Source: Comamonadaceae bacterium
GTDB lineage: Bacteria > Pseudomonadota > Gammaproteobacteria > Burkholderiales > Burkholderiaceae_C
Length of the DNA: 64,000 nucleotides
NCBI GenBank assembly: GCA_947478725.1
Contig: CANJWZ010000013.1
Location: 1 to 64,000, forward strand
Reading direction: 5' to 3'
Shown here: positions 36,354-47,230 of the stretch, piece after piece
How the letters are laid out: each line of letters begins with the position of its first letter
How positions within the stretch are numbered: the first letter of the stretch is position 1
Program-made: the position numbers and the translations under genes
The notes under the pieces: generated by a model
Told to the model about the DNA's origin: nothing
Database searches by the model: none
What the model saw: the letters and a program-made list of their open reading frames with translations, nothing else

Positions 36354-36868
36354 AGTGGCCGGTTCTGGTCTGGGTTGGGTGCTCGACGCTGCGGCACCAG
36401 CAGCATGATGCTGACCACGGGCCACAACAAAGACTCCAGCAGCGGCGCCATCAGCAGCGACCAGCCAGGGAAAGTGCCGCCGCTTATGAGTCGAATGATC
36501 AGCTCCACCCCGTGCGCCACCGCAAACAAGGGCAGCACCTGCAGCGCCTGCGTGGGCACTGAAAACCACAGCAAGCGGCGGTGAATCATGGTGGCAAAAA
36601 AGCTCAGCGCGGTGTAGCTCAGCGCGTGCTGGCCGAGCAGCGAGGACTGATGCACGTCTATCCCCAAACCAAACATGAAGGCCAGACCGATCCCCACCCG
36701 CAGCGGCTGGTGCACGTTCCAGAACACCAGCACCAGGGCCATGAAGTCCGGCATCCAGGCGACCCGGCCCAGTGGCAACATATTCAGCAGCAGCGCGGCA
36801 ATCAGGCTGGCCCAAATGAACAGCGGATTGGCGGGCAGAAGCAGGTGCTGGCCTGAGGGCATCATCAT
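36350..36868 (-). CDS. mreD: Rod shape-determining protein MreD
   Basis: 172 residues, about five hydrophobic helices, with FIWASLIAALLLNMLPLGRV, GLGIDVHQSSLLGQHALSYT and ELIIRLISGG typical of MreD. Part of the elongasome linking MreB to PBP2. Starts with three methionine codons (36868, 36865, 36862) and overlaps both mreC and mrdA by 4 bases. Confidence 0.92.
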   Translation of the reverse strand: MMMPSGQHLLLPANPLFIWASLIAALLLNMLPLGRVAWMPDFMALVLVFWNVHQPLRVGIGLAFMFGLGIDVHQSSLLGQHALSYTALSFFATMIHRRLLWFSVPTQALQVLPLFAVAHGVELIIRLISGGTFPGWSLLMAPLLESLLWPVVSIMLLVPQRRAPNPDQNRPL

Positions 36869-37785
36869 TTGAGCGCTCCTTTTTTGGACGCCACTGTCGG
36901 CTCGGATGTTTCAGGCCTGGCGGATATCTGCGCCGACACAGGCTTGACCACCATCACATGCCGCGCTCCTGTGACCAGCGCCTGAGGCGTGCAGTAAATC
37001 TTGGCGAATGCCGATTCGGCGCGACGTTCAATCTTGCTGATTTTGGCAACTGGCAAGCCCGACGGGTACACGCCATCGACCCCGCTGGTGGTCAGCAAAT
37101 CACCTTGCTGCACATCTGAATTGCTTCCCATAAACCGCAGTTCCAGACTACCGCCCGGCTGTGTGGTGTCGCCGTAGGCCACACTGCGTGCACCGGTGCG
37201 CACATTCAGCACCGGGATGGCCAGGTCACGGTCAATCACCAGCGTCACTTCGCTGACGAGGGGATGCACGCGCGTCACCTGACCCAGCACGCCGGACTCA
37301 TCGAGCACCGGAGAGCCAAGCGCCACGTCTTGCAGCAGGCCCTTGTCAATGATGATTTTTCGGGTGTAGGGGTCGGCCGCGTCATACAGCACTTCTGCGG
37401 CCATGACCGTGGTGGCCAGCTGCTCGCGCAGGCCCAGGATTTTGCGCAGGCGGCTGTTTTCCTGCAACAGTTGCTCGACCTGCCCGGCACGCAGTGACTG
37501 CAGGGCCAGCTTGCGCGCGGCCTGTTCGCTGCTCGAGGTGGCTTGGTCCAGCCCCGAGAAGTAAGCACTGCTGCCGCGCACAAGGCGCACCGGTTGCAAG
37601 GCCAGCCACTGCACCGGATAAAGCGCGGTGCTGAGGGCCGAGCGCACCGGCTGCGTGATACGAAAACGCACATCAGCCACCATCAGGAACAGCGACAAGG
37701 CACTGAAAAACAGCAGTTTCGAAAGGGCCGATGGCCCCTGCTTGAAAAACGGCGGTGGCGAGCGGTCAAGGGTTCCTAATGGCAT
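36865..37785 (-). CDS. mreC: Rod shape-determining protein MreC
   Basis: 306-residue periplasmic elongasome scaffold. One membrane helix at about 22-38, then a coiled coil (SEQAARKLALQSLRAGQVEQ, LLQENSRLRKILGLREQL) and the two beta-barrel domains, with IDKGLLQDVALGSPVLDESG then VLGQV as family signature. Encoded between mreB and mreD, 45 bases from mreB. Confidence 0.95.
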   Translation of the reverse strand: MPLGTLDRSPPPFFKQGPSALSKLLFFSALSLFLMVADVRFRITQPVRSALSTALYPVQWLALQPVRLVRGSSAYFSGLDQATSSSEQAARKLALQSLRAGQVEQLLQENSRLRKILGLREQLATTVMAAEVLYDAADPYTRKIIIDKGLLQDVALGSPVLDESGVLGQVTRVHPLVSEVTLVIDRDLAIPVLNVRTGARSVAYGDTTQPGGSLELRFMGSNSDVQQGDLLTTSGVDGVYPSGLPVAKISKIERRAESAFAKIYCTPQALVTGARHVMVVKPVSAQISARPETSEPTVASKKGALK

Positions 37786-37830
37786 GTCTTGCTACCGCAG
37801 CGCTGATGGGGGACGGATGCTCTGGACGGC

Positions 37831-39142
<1,312 letters not shown>

Positions 39143-39442
39143 ATGGCACTGACAACCCAAGACATCGCAAGAGTCGCCAATCTGGCGCGACTGGAGCTGC
39201 GGCCAGACGAAACCGAGCGCGTTCTCGGCCAGCTCAATGGCTTTTTCAAATTGGTAGCGCAGATGGAGGCGGTCAACACCGACGGCGTCGAGCCGCTGGC
39301 ACACCCGGCCGCCATTTTGGGCGAAGTGGCCCTGCGCCTGAGGGACGACACGCCCAATGAGCCCAACCAGCGAGACGCCAGCCAGCGCAGCGCCCCGGCG
39401 GTAGAACGCGGCCTGTTTCTTGTGCCCAAAGTGATTGAATAG
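39143..39442 (+). CDS. gatC: Glutamyl/aspartyl-tRNA amidotransferase subunit C
   Basis: 99 residues ([20 protein letters not shown] ... [15 protein letters not shown]). The small linker subunit that wraps GatA and holds GatA and GatB together in the enzyme that makes Gln-tRNA or Asn-tRNA by amidation. The stop codon TAG abuts the gatA start directly. Confidence 0.95.
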   Translation: MALTTQDIARVANLARLELRPDETERVLGQLNGFFKLVAQMEAVNTDGVEPLAHPAAILGEVALRLRDDTPNEPNQRDASQRSAPAVERGLFLVPKVIE

Positions 39443-40963
39443 ATGAACGCCATGAGCACAAACCTTGATTTGCATGATTTGGGTGTCTTTGACCTGGCGG
39501 CCAAACTGGCCGCTGGCCAGGTCAGCAGTGTTGAAGTGACGCAGCATTTTTTAAACCGCGTAAAAAGCGAACAGCTGGGTGCGTTTTTGGCAACAGATGC
39601 AGATGTGTCATTGGCCCAAGCCAAAGCCGCTGATGTGCGGCTGGCTGCGGGCGAACGTACGCCGCTGCTGGGCGTGCCGCTGGCGCACAAAGATGTGTTT
39701 GTCACGCGTGACTTTGCGACGACAGCGGGCTCCAACATGCTGGCCAACTACCGCAGCCCGTTTGATGCCACCGTGGTCAGCAAGCTGGCCCAGGCAGGCA
39801 TGGTGTCCCTGGGCAAGCTCAATTGCGACGAGTTCGCCATGGGCTCGGGCAACGAGAACAGCGCCTACTTTCCCGCCAAAAATCCGTGGGACACCAGCCG
39901 GATACCGGGTGGTTCATCGGGCGGCTCGGCCGCTGCTGTGGCAGCGCGCCTGATTCCAGCAGCCACCGGCACCGACACCGGCGGCTCGATTCGCCAGCCC
40001 GCATCGCTCACCGGCATCACCGGCATCAAACCCACCTACGGCCGCTGCTCGCGCTACGGCATGGTGGCCTTTGCCAGCAGTCTGGACCAGGCCGGGCCGA
40101 TGGCGCGCAGCGCACTCGACTGCGCGCTGCTGTTGTCCGCCATGGCCGGGCCAGACCTGGACCGCGACTCCACATCGCTGGACATGCCAGCTGTGGATTA
40201 CGCTACTGATTTAATAGCTGCCAGTCTCAGTCGTCATGGCGATTCAGCCCAAAAACACCCTCTAAAAGGTCTCAAAATCGGTCTGCCAAAGCAGTTTTTT
40301 GGTGCCGGATGCGCGCCCGACGTGCTGCTCGCCGTTCGCAGCGCGCTGGCTGAGTACGAAAAGCTGGGCGCCATGCTGGTCGAGGTTGATTTGCCGCTCA
40401 CCGAGCTGTCGATTCCGGTCTACTATGTCATCGCACCTGCCGAAGCCAGCAGCAACCTGAGCCGTTTTGACGGCGTGCGTTACGGGCATAGGGCTGCCAA
40501 CTACACCGACCTGACCGACATGTATAAAAAGTCGCGTTCTGAAGGCTTTGGCGATGAAGCCACCCGCCGCATCATGATTGGCGCCTATGTGCTGTCGCAC
40601 GGCTACTACGACGCCTACTACCTGAAAGCGCAAAAAATCCGCCGCCTGATCGCGCAAGACTTTCAAAAAGCCTTCACACAGTGCGACATCATTGCCGGGC
40701 CGGTATCACCCACCGTCGCCTGGAAGATCGGCGACAAAAAAGCCGACCCGGTGGCCAACTACCTGGCCGACATTTACACCCTGTCGTCCAGTCTTGCAGG
40801 CTTGCCTGGCATGAGCGTGCCGGCAGGCTTTGGCGAAGGCGGTATGCCAGTGGGCTTGCAGTTGATTGGCAATTACTTCAAAGAGGCGCAGTTGCTGGGC
40901 GCTGCGCACCAGTTTCAGATGGCCACCGATTGGCATCTGCGCAAGCCGGAAGGGTCGGTATGA
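39443..40963 (+). CDS. gatA: Glutamyl/aspartyl-tRNA amidotransferase subunit A, with repeat insertion
   Basis: 506-residue amidase that frees ammonia from glutamine. The Ser-cisSer-Lys triad lies in [11 protein letters not shown] (Lys), [13 protein letters not shown] and [15 protein letters not shown] stretch at residues about 253-273 ([20 protein letters not shown]) before [13 protein letters not shown] is AT-rich at DNA level and begins with the family A core, so it is a repeat read in frame. The ATG at 39443 follows the gatC stop directly; 39452 is an alternative. Confidence 0.95.
   Translation: MNAMSTNLDLHDLGVFDLAAKLAAGQVSSVEVTQHFLNRVKSEQLGAFLATDADVSLAQAKAADVRLAAGERTPLLGVPLAHKDVFVTRDFATTAGSNMLANYRSPFDATVVSKLAQAGMVSLGKLNCDEFAMGSGNENSAYFPAKNPWDTSRIPGGSSGGSAAAVAARLIPAATGTDTGGSIRQPASLTGITGIKPTYGRCSRYGMVAFASSLDQAGPMARSALDCALLLSAMAGPDLDRDSTSLDMPAVDYATDLIAASLSRHGDSAQKHPLKGLKIGLPKQFFGAGCAPDVLLAVRSALAEYEKLGAMLVEVDLPLTELSIPVYYVIAPAEASSNLSRFDGVRYGHRAANYTDLTDMYKKSRSEGFGDEATRRIMIGAYVLSHGYYDAYYLKAQKIRRLIAQDFQKAFTQCDIIAGPVSPTVAWKIGDKKADPVANYLADIYTLSSSLAGLPGMSVPAGFGEGGMPVGLQLIGNYFKEAQLLGAAHQFQMATDWHLRKPEGSV
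40202..40260. repeat. Dispersed repeat family A, inside gatA
   Basis: GCTACTGATTTAATAGCTGC is the cleanest core copy of the window. It is followed by a short stretch ending near AAAAACACCC. Read GCT ACT GAT TTA ATA GCT GCC, encoding ATDLIAA. Confidence 0.65.
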
Positions 40964-42456
40964 GCACCACAACATCAGGGCTGGTTCAAGGCTACGAAGT
41001 CGTCATCGGCTTTGAAACCCATACCCAACTGACCACGCAGTCCAAGCTGTTCAGCCGCGCCTCCACATCCTTTGGCGCCGAACCCAACACCAACGCATCG
41101 GCGGTTGACTTTGCGCTGCCCGGCGCGCTGCCGGTGATGAACAAAGGCGCGGTGCAGCGGGCGATCGAGTTTGGTTTGGCCGTCAATGGCCACATCGCCG
41201 AAAGCAGTGTGTTTGCGCGCAAAAACTACTTTTACCCCGACCTGCCCAAGGGCTACCAGATCAGCCAGTTTGAGATTCCGGTGGTCCAAGGTGGGGCGGT
41301 TGAGTTCTTTTTGGACGGTGAGAAGAAAACCGTGCGCCTGGTACGAGCGCACCTCGAAGAAGATGCCGGCAAGTCGCTGCATGAAGACTTTGCTGATATG
41401 ACCGGCATTGATCTGAACCGCGCCGGCACGCCGCTGCTGGAGATCGTGACCGAGCCGGACATGCGCTCAACCGCTGAGGCTGTTGCCTACGCCAGAGAAC
41501 TGCACAAGATCGTGACCTGGATTGGCATTTGCGACGGCAACATGCAAGAAGGCAGCTTCAGGTGCGACGCCAACGTGTCGGTGCGCAAACCGGGTGAGCC
41601 GCTGGGCACACGGCGCGAGATCAAAAACCTGAACAGTTTCAAGTTCATGCAGCAGGCGATGGACTATGAGGTGCGCTGGCAGATTGAACAGCTTGAAGAC
41701 GGCCACACCATACAGCAGGCTACCGTGCTGTTTGACCCGGACACAGGCGAGACGCGGGCCATGCGCAGCAAGGAAGATGCGGCGGATTACCGTTACTTTC
41801 CGGACCCGGATTTGCCGCCGCTGATGATCGGGCGGGATTGGGTTGAGAAGGTAAAGCTTGCGATGCCAAAACTCCCACAAAAACTTGCAGAAAGTTTCGT
41901 TGAAAAGTATGGATTGTCTGCATACGATGCGGCTCAACTTACTCAAAATCCTGAGTTCGCTAAATATTTTCAAGCGCTGGTGGATTTAACTGGCGAGGCT
42001 AAAGCCTGTGCAAATTGGATGCTTGGTGAACTTACCGCTTATCTAAATCGTACTGGTTTGCCGGTAGACGACATTGAAATTCCGGGTCCTGTTTACATGG
42101 CAGCGACGATCAAGCGCGTCCTCGACGGTACCGTCAATGCCAACGTTGGCAAAACAATTTTCTTTGAATTTCTTGTGAAAGTAAGAAAAACTCGTTCCGA
42201 GCTTTTTGAACTTGCGCAAGTGGTTACGGAAATAGATAAGTTCATTGAGCTTCACGATTTGCGTCAAATCAACGACTCCAGCGAACTCGAAAAAATCATC
42301 GACGACGTTCTGGCCGCTAACGCGAAGAACGTTGAAGAAATCCGCGCAGGCAACACCAAAGCCATGAATGCTTTGGTCGGTCAGGCCATGAAGGCGACCA
42401 AAGGCAAGGCCAATCCGGCGCAGGTCAATGAGTTGCTGAAGAAAAAAATCGGCTAG
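40960..42456 (+). CDS. gatB: Glutamyl/aspartyl-tRNA amidotransferase subunit B, mosaic
   Basis: 498-residue subunit that binds the misacylated tRNA and activates it with ATP. N-terminal kinase-like cradle: [48 protein letters not shown]. Tail domain ends [20 protein letters not shown]. It starts 4 bases inside gatA (ATGA). From about 41850 to 42290 codon use changes sharply to AT-rich codons (CTT, ACT, GCT, CGT, GAA), and the protein in the tail ([20 protein letters not shown]) differs from what I expect for this family group. Both flanks are normal, so this looks like a recombined block. Confidence 0.93.
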   Translation: MSTTTSGLVQGYEVVIGFETHTQLTTQSKLFSRASTSFGAEPNTNASAVDFALPGALPVMNKGAVQRAIEFGLAVNGHIAESSVFARKNYFYPDLPKGYQISQFEIPVVQGGAVEFFLDGEKKTVRLVRAHLEEDAGKSLHEDFADMTGIDLNRAGTPLLEIVTEPDMRSTAEAVAYARELHKIVTWIGICDGNMQEGSFRCDANVSVRKPGEPLGTRREIKNLNSFKFMQQAMDYEVRWQIEQLEDGHTIQQATVLFDPDTGETRAMRSKEDAADYRYFPDPDLPPLMIGRDWVEKVKLAMPKLPQKLAESFVEKYGLSAYDAAQLTQNPEFAKYFQALVDLTGEAKACANWMLGELTAYLNRTGLPVDDIEIPGPVYMAATIKRVLDGTVNANVGKTIFFEFLVKVRKTRSELFELAQVVTEIDKFIELHDLRQINDSSELEKIIDDVLAANAKNVEEIRAGNTKAMNALVGQAMKATKGKANPAQVNELLKKKIG

Positions 42457-42483
42457 TTGGCGATTTGACCAGAGAGTAAAAGC

Positions 42484-42500
42484 GCTCCTGAATCAGGAGC
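42484..42500. repeat. Perfect palindrome within a family A repeat behind gatB
   Basis: GCTCCTGA-A-TCAGGAGC, perfect. The surrounding stretch to about 42540 (CTGCTAGCCCAAGCAG and following) is in the style of the dispersed family. It lies between two convergent genes and may double as a transcription end. Confidence 0.55.
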
Positions 42501-42563
42501 TGCTAGCCCAAGCAGTCATTGGCTTTCAGCCTCTTTTAATACAAAACGACCTTTTGAGGGTCC

Positions 42564-43163
42564 TCAAGGCTTTTTCGGCACCGCAGACGCTTGGGCAGTG
42601 CCTGCCACGCCCCATTGCGGCTTGAGCTTGGCCGCCTCATCGTCAAACCGTTTGTTGATACGGCTTTTCTCGGCATCCTGCTCGTCCATCAAGCGCTTTT
42701 GCACGGCGATGCTGGCGTCGGTTTCGTCCAGCCGCTGACTCAATGCAGGAGGTGTTTTGCCGGGGGTACTTTTGTAAAACTGCAGCTCGCTGACGATGCC
42801 CTTGCGGTACTCACCGAGCTCTTGCAGTCTTTTGACAGCGCCAGCACTGGCTGCGGTGGACTGCTCCAGTGCTGTTGCGCGTTCTTTGTCGTGGCTGGCG
42901 CGGTCGGGGTAGCGTGCCATCTGGGCGCGGTCTGTGGCGCTGGGCGGAGGTGCCAGCACACGCTTGACCGTACCCGACGGGTTCAACTCTGTCTGGACGC
43001 GGTCCATGCACTCGGCAATCGGACGGTCAGAGGTGAGCTTTCGGCCCTTGTCGTCGACACACGAATAGATGGACCGCGCCATCACGCTGCCCGACATCAG
43101 GCCCCACAGGACGACGGCCGCTGCAGACTTCAAAGCAGATGTTCCGGCATGGTGATGTGACAT
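42564..43163 (-). CDS. Exported DUF4124-type protein
   Basis: 199 residues with a signal peptide (cut near VMARS). The N-terminal domain SIYSCVDDKGRKLTSDRPI is the DUF4124 pattern seen in small envelope proteins of beta- and gammaproteobacteria. The rest is a charged, coiled-coil-like helix (LDETDASIAVQKRLMDEQDA). Function unknown. Lies 9 bases downstream of pyrE on the same strand. Confidence 0.8.
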   Translation of the reverse strand: MSHHHAGTSALKSAAAVVLWGLMSGSVMARSIYSCVDDKGRKLTSDRPIAECMDRVQTELNPSGTVKRVLAPPPSATDRAQMARYPDRASHDKERATALEQSTAASAGAVKRLQELGEYRKGIVSELQFYKSTPGKTPPALSQRLDETDASIAVQKRLMDEQDAEKSRINKRFDDEAAKLKPQWGVAGTAQASAVPKKP

Positions 43164-43172
43164 CCTGACTCC

Positions 43173-43871
43173 TCAATTGACGCCGTAGCGTTCACGGTAA
43201 GCCGACACGGCTTGGTGGTGCTCGCCCAGCGAAGCACCCTTTTCAGATGCCAGATAGTCCAGCAAATCGGTCAGGGACGCAATCGCACTGACCTGCAAAC
43301 CCAGGGTCTTGGTGACATATTGCACGGCGCTGTAGCTCACATCCACGCCGTTTTCAATCGCTTTTTCCTGGCGGTCAAGCGCAATGGCCACGGCATGCGG
43401 CACAGCACCCGCGGCTTTGATGATGGCAATCGACTCGCGCACGGCAGTACCTGCTGACATCACGTCGTCCACAATCAGCACCCGGCCTCTGACGGGCGCG
43501 CCCACCAGCGTGCCGCCCTCGCCGTGGTCTTTGGCCTCCTTGCGGTTGTAGGCAAACGGCAGGTTGCGGCCCAGGCGGGCCAGCTCAATGCTGACTGCCG
43601 CCGCCAGCGGAATGCCTTTGTAGGCAGGCCCAAAAATCATGTCGAACTGCAAGCCGTTTTTTTGCTCTTCGGCCAGCAACTGACGCGCATAAAATTGCGC
43701 CAGGCGGCCCAGTTTGGCGCCGTCGTCAAACAGCCCCGCGTTGAAAAAATAAGGGCTCATGCGCCCGGCCTTGGTTTTGAATTGCCCGAACTTCAGCACA
43801 CCCGATTCGATGGCAAACTGAACGAACTCATGCGCCAGTGTGTTGCCGCGATTAATCTCTTGCCCCGCCAT
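43173..43871 (-). CDS. pyrE: Orotate phosphoribosyltransferase
   Basis: Makes orotidine monophosphate from orotate and PRPP in pyrimidine synthesis. 232 residues. Family features are GVLKFGQFKTKAGRMSPYFF, FGPAYKGIPLA, FAYNRKEAKDHGEGG and the PRPP loop VLIVDDVMSAGTAVRES. The start codon lies only 12 bases from the divergent xth start; AAGGG 9 bases upstream serves as its ribosome site. Confidence 0.95.
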   Translation of the reverse strand: MAGQEINRGNTLAHEFVQFAIESGVLKFGQFKTKAGRMSPYFFNAGLFDDGAKLGRLAQFYARQLLAEEQKNGLQFDMIFGPAYKGIPLAAAVSIELARLGRNLPFAYNRKEAKDHGEGGTLVGAPVRGRVLIVDDVMSAGTAVRESIAIIKAAGAVPHAVAIALDRQEKAIENGVDVSYSAVQYVTKTLGLQVSAIASLTDLLDYLASEKGASLGEHHQAVSAYRERYGVN

Positions 43872-43883
43872 AGGAGTTGACCC

Positions 43884-44687
43884 TTGTTTAAATTAACCAG
43901 TCTGAACCTGAACGGTATCCGTTCTGCCACCAGCAAGGGCCTGGAAGCTTGGCTGGAAAGTTACCAACCGGATTGTATTTGCGTGCAGGAGGTCAAAGCC
44001 CAAGCCGCAGACGTGCAGGGCAAGTTTGAAGCGCTGGCCGGGCTGAAAGGCTATTTTCATTTTGCCGAGAAGAAGGGCTACTCCGGTGTTGGCATTTATT
44101 CAAAGCATGAGCCCAGCGATGTGATCGTCGGCTACGGCTCGACAGAATTCGACGCGGAAGGCCGCTATCTTGAGCTGCGCTTTGACAGGCCGGGCCGCAA
44201 AAACCTGCCCAAGCTGTCCATCATCAGCGCGTACTTTCCAAGTGGCTCGTCTGGCCCCGAGCGGCAAGAGGCCAAGTTTCGTTTTTTGGCCGAGTTTTAC
44301 CCGCACCTGCTGGCCCTGATGCAAGAGCGCGACTACGTGCTGTGCGGCGACATCAACATCGCGCACCAAGAGATTGACTTGAAAAACTACAAGGGCAACA
44401 AAAAGAACAGCGGCTTTCTGCCTGAAGAGCGTGCGTGGATGACACGACTGCTCAGCGAGGCCGGCAAGGTGGACGTGTATCGCCAGTTGCAACCCAGCAC
44501 CACCGACGCCGCCTACACCTGGTGGAGCAACCGGGGCCAGGCCTACGCCAACAACGTGGGCTGGCGGCTCGACTACCACCTGGCCACGCCGGCTGTGGCG
44601 GCACTGGCCAAGACCGAACACATTTACAAAGAGCAGAAGTTTTCTGACCATGCGCCGATGACGGTGAACTACGAGCTGGCCTTGTGA
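43884..44687 (+). CDS. xth: Exodeoxyribonuclease III
   Basis: DNA-repair AP endonuclease and 3'-5' exonuclease. 267 residues. Motifs: KLTSLNLNGIRSA, CVQEVKAQ (metal Glu), YSGVGIYSK, GDINIAHQEIDLKN and the SDHAPM end with the catalytic Asp-His. The start must be TTG at 43884: a stop codon lies in frame two codons upstream and TAGGAG is 7 bases upstream of the TTG. The site overlaps the pyrE start codon on the other strand. Confidence 0.95.
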   Translation: MFKLTSLNLNGIRSATSKGLEAWLESYQPDCICVQEVKAQAADVQGKFEALAGLKGYFHFAEKKGYSGVGIYSKHEPSDVIVGYGSTEFDAEGRYLELRFDRPGRKNLPKLSIISAYFPSGSSGPERQEAKFRFLAEFYPHLLALMQERDYVLCGDINIAHQEIDLKNYKGNKKNSGFLPEERAWMTRLLSEAGKVDVYRQLQPSTTDAAYTWWSNRGQAYANNVGWRLDYHLATPAVAALAKTEHIYKEQKFSDHAPMTVNYELAL

Positions 44688-44787
44688 TGCAAGCCATGAT
44701 GAATCTGATGATGTACGGCTACAAACAGGCGAGCCGACAGACTATTAGCGCGTTTCTGCCTGGTATCGCTGACGCTTCGCCAAAGCC

Positions 44788-46536
44788 TTAAACCCCCGCC
44801 TGAATCCACTCCGCCGCTTTTTCAGCAATCATCAGGGTTGGTGAATTGGTATTGCCGCTGGTGATCAGTGGCATCACCCCGGCGTCGACCACCCGCAGGC
44901 CCCTGATGCCGCGCACCCGCAGGTGCGAGTCAACAACTGCCATGACGTCATCGTCGCGCCCCATCTTGGTCGTGCCGACCGGATGAAAAATGGTGGTCGC
45001 AATGTCGCCTGCCAGCTTGGCCAGTTCGTCATCGGTTTGAAACTGCACGCCCGGCCTGAACTCTTCGGGCTGGTACTTGGCCAGCGCGCTTTGGCTAACG
45101 ATGTGTCGCGTCACGCGCAGTGAATCAGCAGCGACTTTTTTGTCTTCTGCCGTGCTCAGGTAATTGGGCGCGATGGCGGGGGCGTCTTCAAAGCGCGGGC
45201 TTTTGATGTTGACCGTGCCGCGGCTGGTCGGGGCCAGATTACACACGCTGGCGGTGAAGGCATTGAAACTGTGCAGCGGCTCGCCAAACGCATCCAGCGA
45301 CAGCGGCTGCACGTGGTACTGGATGTTAGGGTAGGCGCGCCCTGGGTCTGAACGAGTGAAGGCACCGAGCTGCGACGGTGCCATGCTCATGGGGCCGGTG
45401 CGCTTGAGGAGATATTCCAGACCAATGCGCGCCTTGCCAAAGGTGCTGCTGGCCAGCGTGTTGAGAGTTAAATTTTTAGCACCCGTGATTTTGTACACCG
45501 AGCGGATTTGCAGATGATCCTGCAAATTGGCACCGACGCCGGGCAGGTGGTGCACGACATCAATGCCATGCTGCTGCAGCAGCGCGCCGGGGCCAATGCC
45601 CGACAGTTGCAAGATTTGCGGTGAACCGACAGCGCCGGCGCACAAAATCACCTCGCCGATCAGGCCTTTAGCGGCACCCGAATCGCGTGTGGCCATCACC
45701 TGGATACGCTCCAGGCCGGTCCACACCTCTACCCCGGTGCAGCGCTGGCTGCCGTCGGGCTGCTTTTCCACCAACACTTTGCAGACTTGGGCCTTGTTCC
45801 ACATTTCAAAGTTGGGCCGGCCGTAGCAGGTGGGGCGCAAAAAGGCTTTGGCGGTGTTCCAGCGCCAGCCGTCTTTCTGGTTCACTTCAAAATAGCCCAC
45901 GCCCTCGTTGTTGCCCCGGTTGAAGTCGTCGGTGGCGGGGATGCCGGCCTGCACTGCGGCTTCAGAAAAAGCGTCCAGCACGTCCCAGCGCAGGCGCTGC
46001 TTGTCGACTTTCCACTCACCGCCCGCCTTGTGGTGGCGCAGCAGCTTTTGGTACGGGTTGGCCTTGTTTTGCATCAGCTCAGGGGCGGTACCGAGCGCGC
46101 CATGAAAGGCGCTGGCACCCTTGTAATGGTGCTCATGCAGCTTGAAATAAGGAAGGCTGTTGTCCCAGCGCCAGGCCATGTCGCCTGTCAGTTGCGCCCA
46201 GTCGTCATAGTTGTGGGCTTGGCCCCGCATGTAAATCATGCCGTTGATGCTGGACGAGCCGCCCAGCGTTTTGCCGCGTGGGTAACGCAAGGCCCGGCCA
46301 TTCAAGCCGACTTCTGGCTCGGTGTTGTAGAGCCAGTCGGTACGCGGGTTGCCAATGCAATACAGGTAACCGACCGGGATATGAATCCAGTGGTAGTCGT
46401 CTTTTTTGCCCGCTTCGATCAACAACACTTTTTTGGACGCGTCAGCACTGAGCCGATTGGCCAACAGGCAGCCAGCGGTACCGCCGCCCACGATGATGTA
46501 GTCAAAGATCAGCTGGTCGTCAGTGGTGTTTTGCAT
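44788..46536 (-). CDS. GMC-family FAD oxidoreductase (alcohol/choline dehydrogenase type)
   Basis: 582 residues from the ATG at 46536. FAD fold DYIIVGGGTAGCLLANRLS, GMC signature 1 (YPRGKTLGGSSSINGMIYMR) and signature 2 (GAVGSPQILQLSGIG), C-terminal active-site region TIFHPVGTTKMG and the ending SGNTNSPTLMIAEKAAEWI. Related to choline and polyethylene-glycol dehydrogenases; the natural alcohol cannot be told. No bet genes nearby, so a choline role is not supported by context. Confidence 0.88.
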   Translation of the reverse strand: MQNTTDDQLIFDYIIVGGGTAGCLLANRLSADASKKVLLIEAGKKDDYHWIHIPVGYLYCIGNPRTDWLYNTEPEVGLNGRALRYPRGKTLGGSSSINGMIYMRGQAHNYDDWAQLTGDMAWRWDNSLPYFKLHEHHYKGASAFHGALGTAPELMQNKANPYQKLLRHHKAGGEWKVDKQRLRWDVLDAFSEAAVQAGIPATDDFNRGNNEGVGYFEVNQKDGWRWNTAKAFLRPTCYGRPNFEMWNKAQVCKVLVEKQPDGSQRCTGVEVWTGLERIQVMATRDSGAAKGLIGEVILCAGAVGSPQILQLSGIGPGALLQQHGIDVVHHLPGVGANLQDHLQIRSVYKITGAKNLTLNTLASSTFGKARIGLEYLLKRTGPMSMAPSQLGAFTRSDPGRAYPNIQYHVQPLSLDAFGEPLHSFNAFTASVCNLAPTSRGTVNIKSPRFEDAPAIAPNYLSTAEDKKVAADSLRVTRHIVSQSALAKYQPEEFRPGVQFQTDDELAKLAGDIATTIFHPVGTTKMGRDDDVMAVVDSHLRVRGIRGLRVVDAGVMPLITSGNTNSPTLMIAEKAAEWIQAGV

Positions 46537-46993
46537 AGGTCTGTATTTTGCACGTGTAGGACAGCGCCCCGCACCGAGCAACAGCAAAGGTCTGAAGGCC
46601 TAGTCTGCGCCGTGCTCTGTGTGTGGACGGCTGGTGCTCCAGCGATTGAAGAGATTGACCAGTGGCTGCAGCAAAACGCGGCCCGCTAGCCCAGCCATGG
46701 CCCCAATACCTACAAGCACCTTCCCCAAATGACGGCAGGAGCGGTTCGGCTTGTGAATTTCCCGGTGACCCCCGGCTCGAATCCAATTAAGCTACGATAC
46801 TGACAAAAACGCATTATGTTACAAGTATGCGCAAATTCCCCTAAGACACTGATGCAAAAAGTACATTTCACCCTGATTTCAACGCCATAAAGGCATTTAT
46901 GAATGCGAGCAGTACTGAGCGTAACAAGTATGTCGGCACACCGACGGCGCCGTTGTTGGCGGTGACCCAGCAGACATTGTGGCCCTTGGTTGA
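46537..46993. other. Long intergenic stretch with traces only
   Basis: About 450 bases between the GMC gene and a decayed DUF4116 fragment. On the minus strand 46600-46728 could encode a 42-residue hydrophobic peptide from a TTG (KVLVGIGAMAGLAGRVLLQP and onward), unproven. On the plus strand 46899-47000 is open but has no recognisable protein. A T-loop-like CTCGAATCC at 46777 does not belong to a foldable tRNA. Confidence 0.35.
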
Positions 46994-47194
46994 AACGAGA
47001 TCTGCAGGGTCGCTGTTCAGAAAAATGGCCCTGTACTCCAGAACATCGAAGAGCCAACGCCAGAGGTGCGCATGACCGACGTTCAGCAAGACGGCTGGGC
47101 GATCAAGCTGGTCAAGGACGCCAATTTGCGCTTTGCGATCAAACAGGTCCTTATCGCAGAAGGCCAAGGCGTCGATGCGCCGCGTCCGGGCTAG
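46994..47194 (+). pseudogene. 3' remnant of a second DUF4116 repeat gene
   Basis: Following an in-frame stop, the frame reads EICRVAVQKNGPVLQNIEEP then TPEVRMTDVQQDGWAIKLVK and the same end as the intact gene (FAIKQVLI...GVDAP then a stop). About 140 bases at the 3' end are nearly identical to 47760-47905, including bases after the stop. So the gene was duplicated in tandem and the front copy has lost its start and most repeats. Confidence 0.8.
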
Positions 47195-47230
47195 ATCAAG
47201 TCAATTTTTTTCGCAAAAAAAGGAATCACC

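Noticed and set aside
36354-36815. N-terminal extension of the mrdA frame by 154 codons
   Set aside because: It covers mreD in another frame, is Ala/Gly/Arg-rich and lacks any PBP feature; the ATG at 36353 with the usual 4-base overlap is better.
44788-46536. Choline dehydrogenase betA
   Set aside because: The sequence is a generic GMC oxidoreductase and no betaine genes are nearby; a specific symbol is not justified.
46767-46795. tRNA-like T-loop (CTCGAATCC) in the intergenic stretch
   Set aside because: No matching acceptor, D or anticodon arms nearby and the loop begins with C instead of T.
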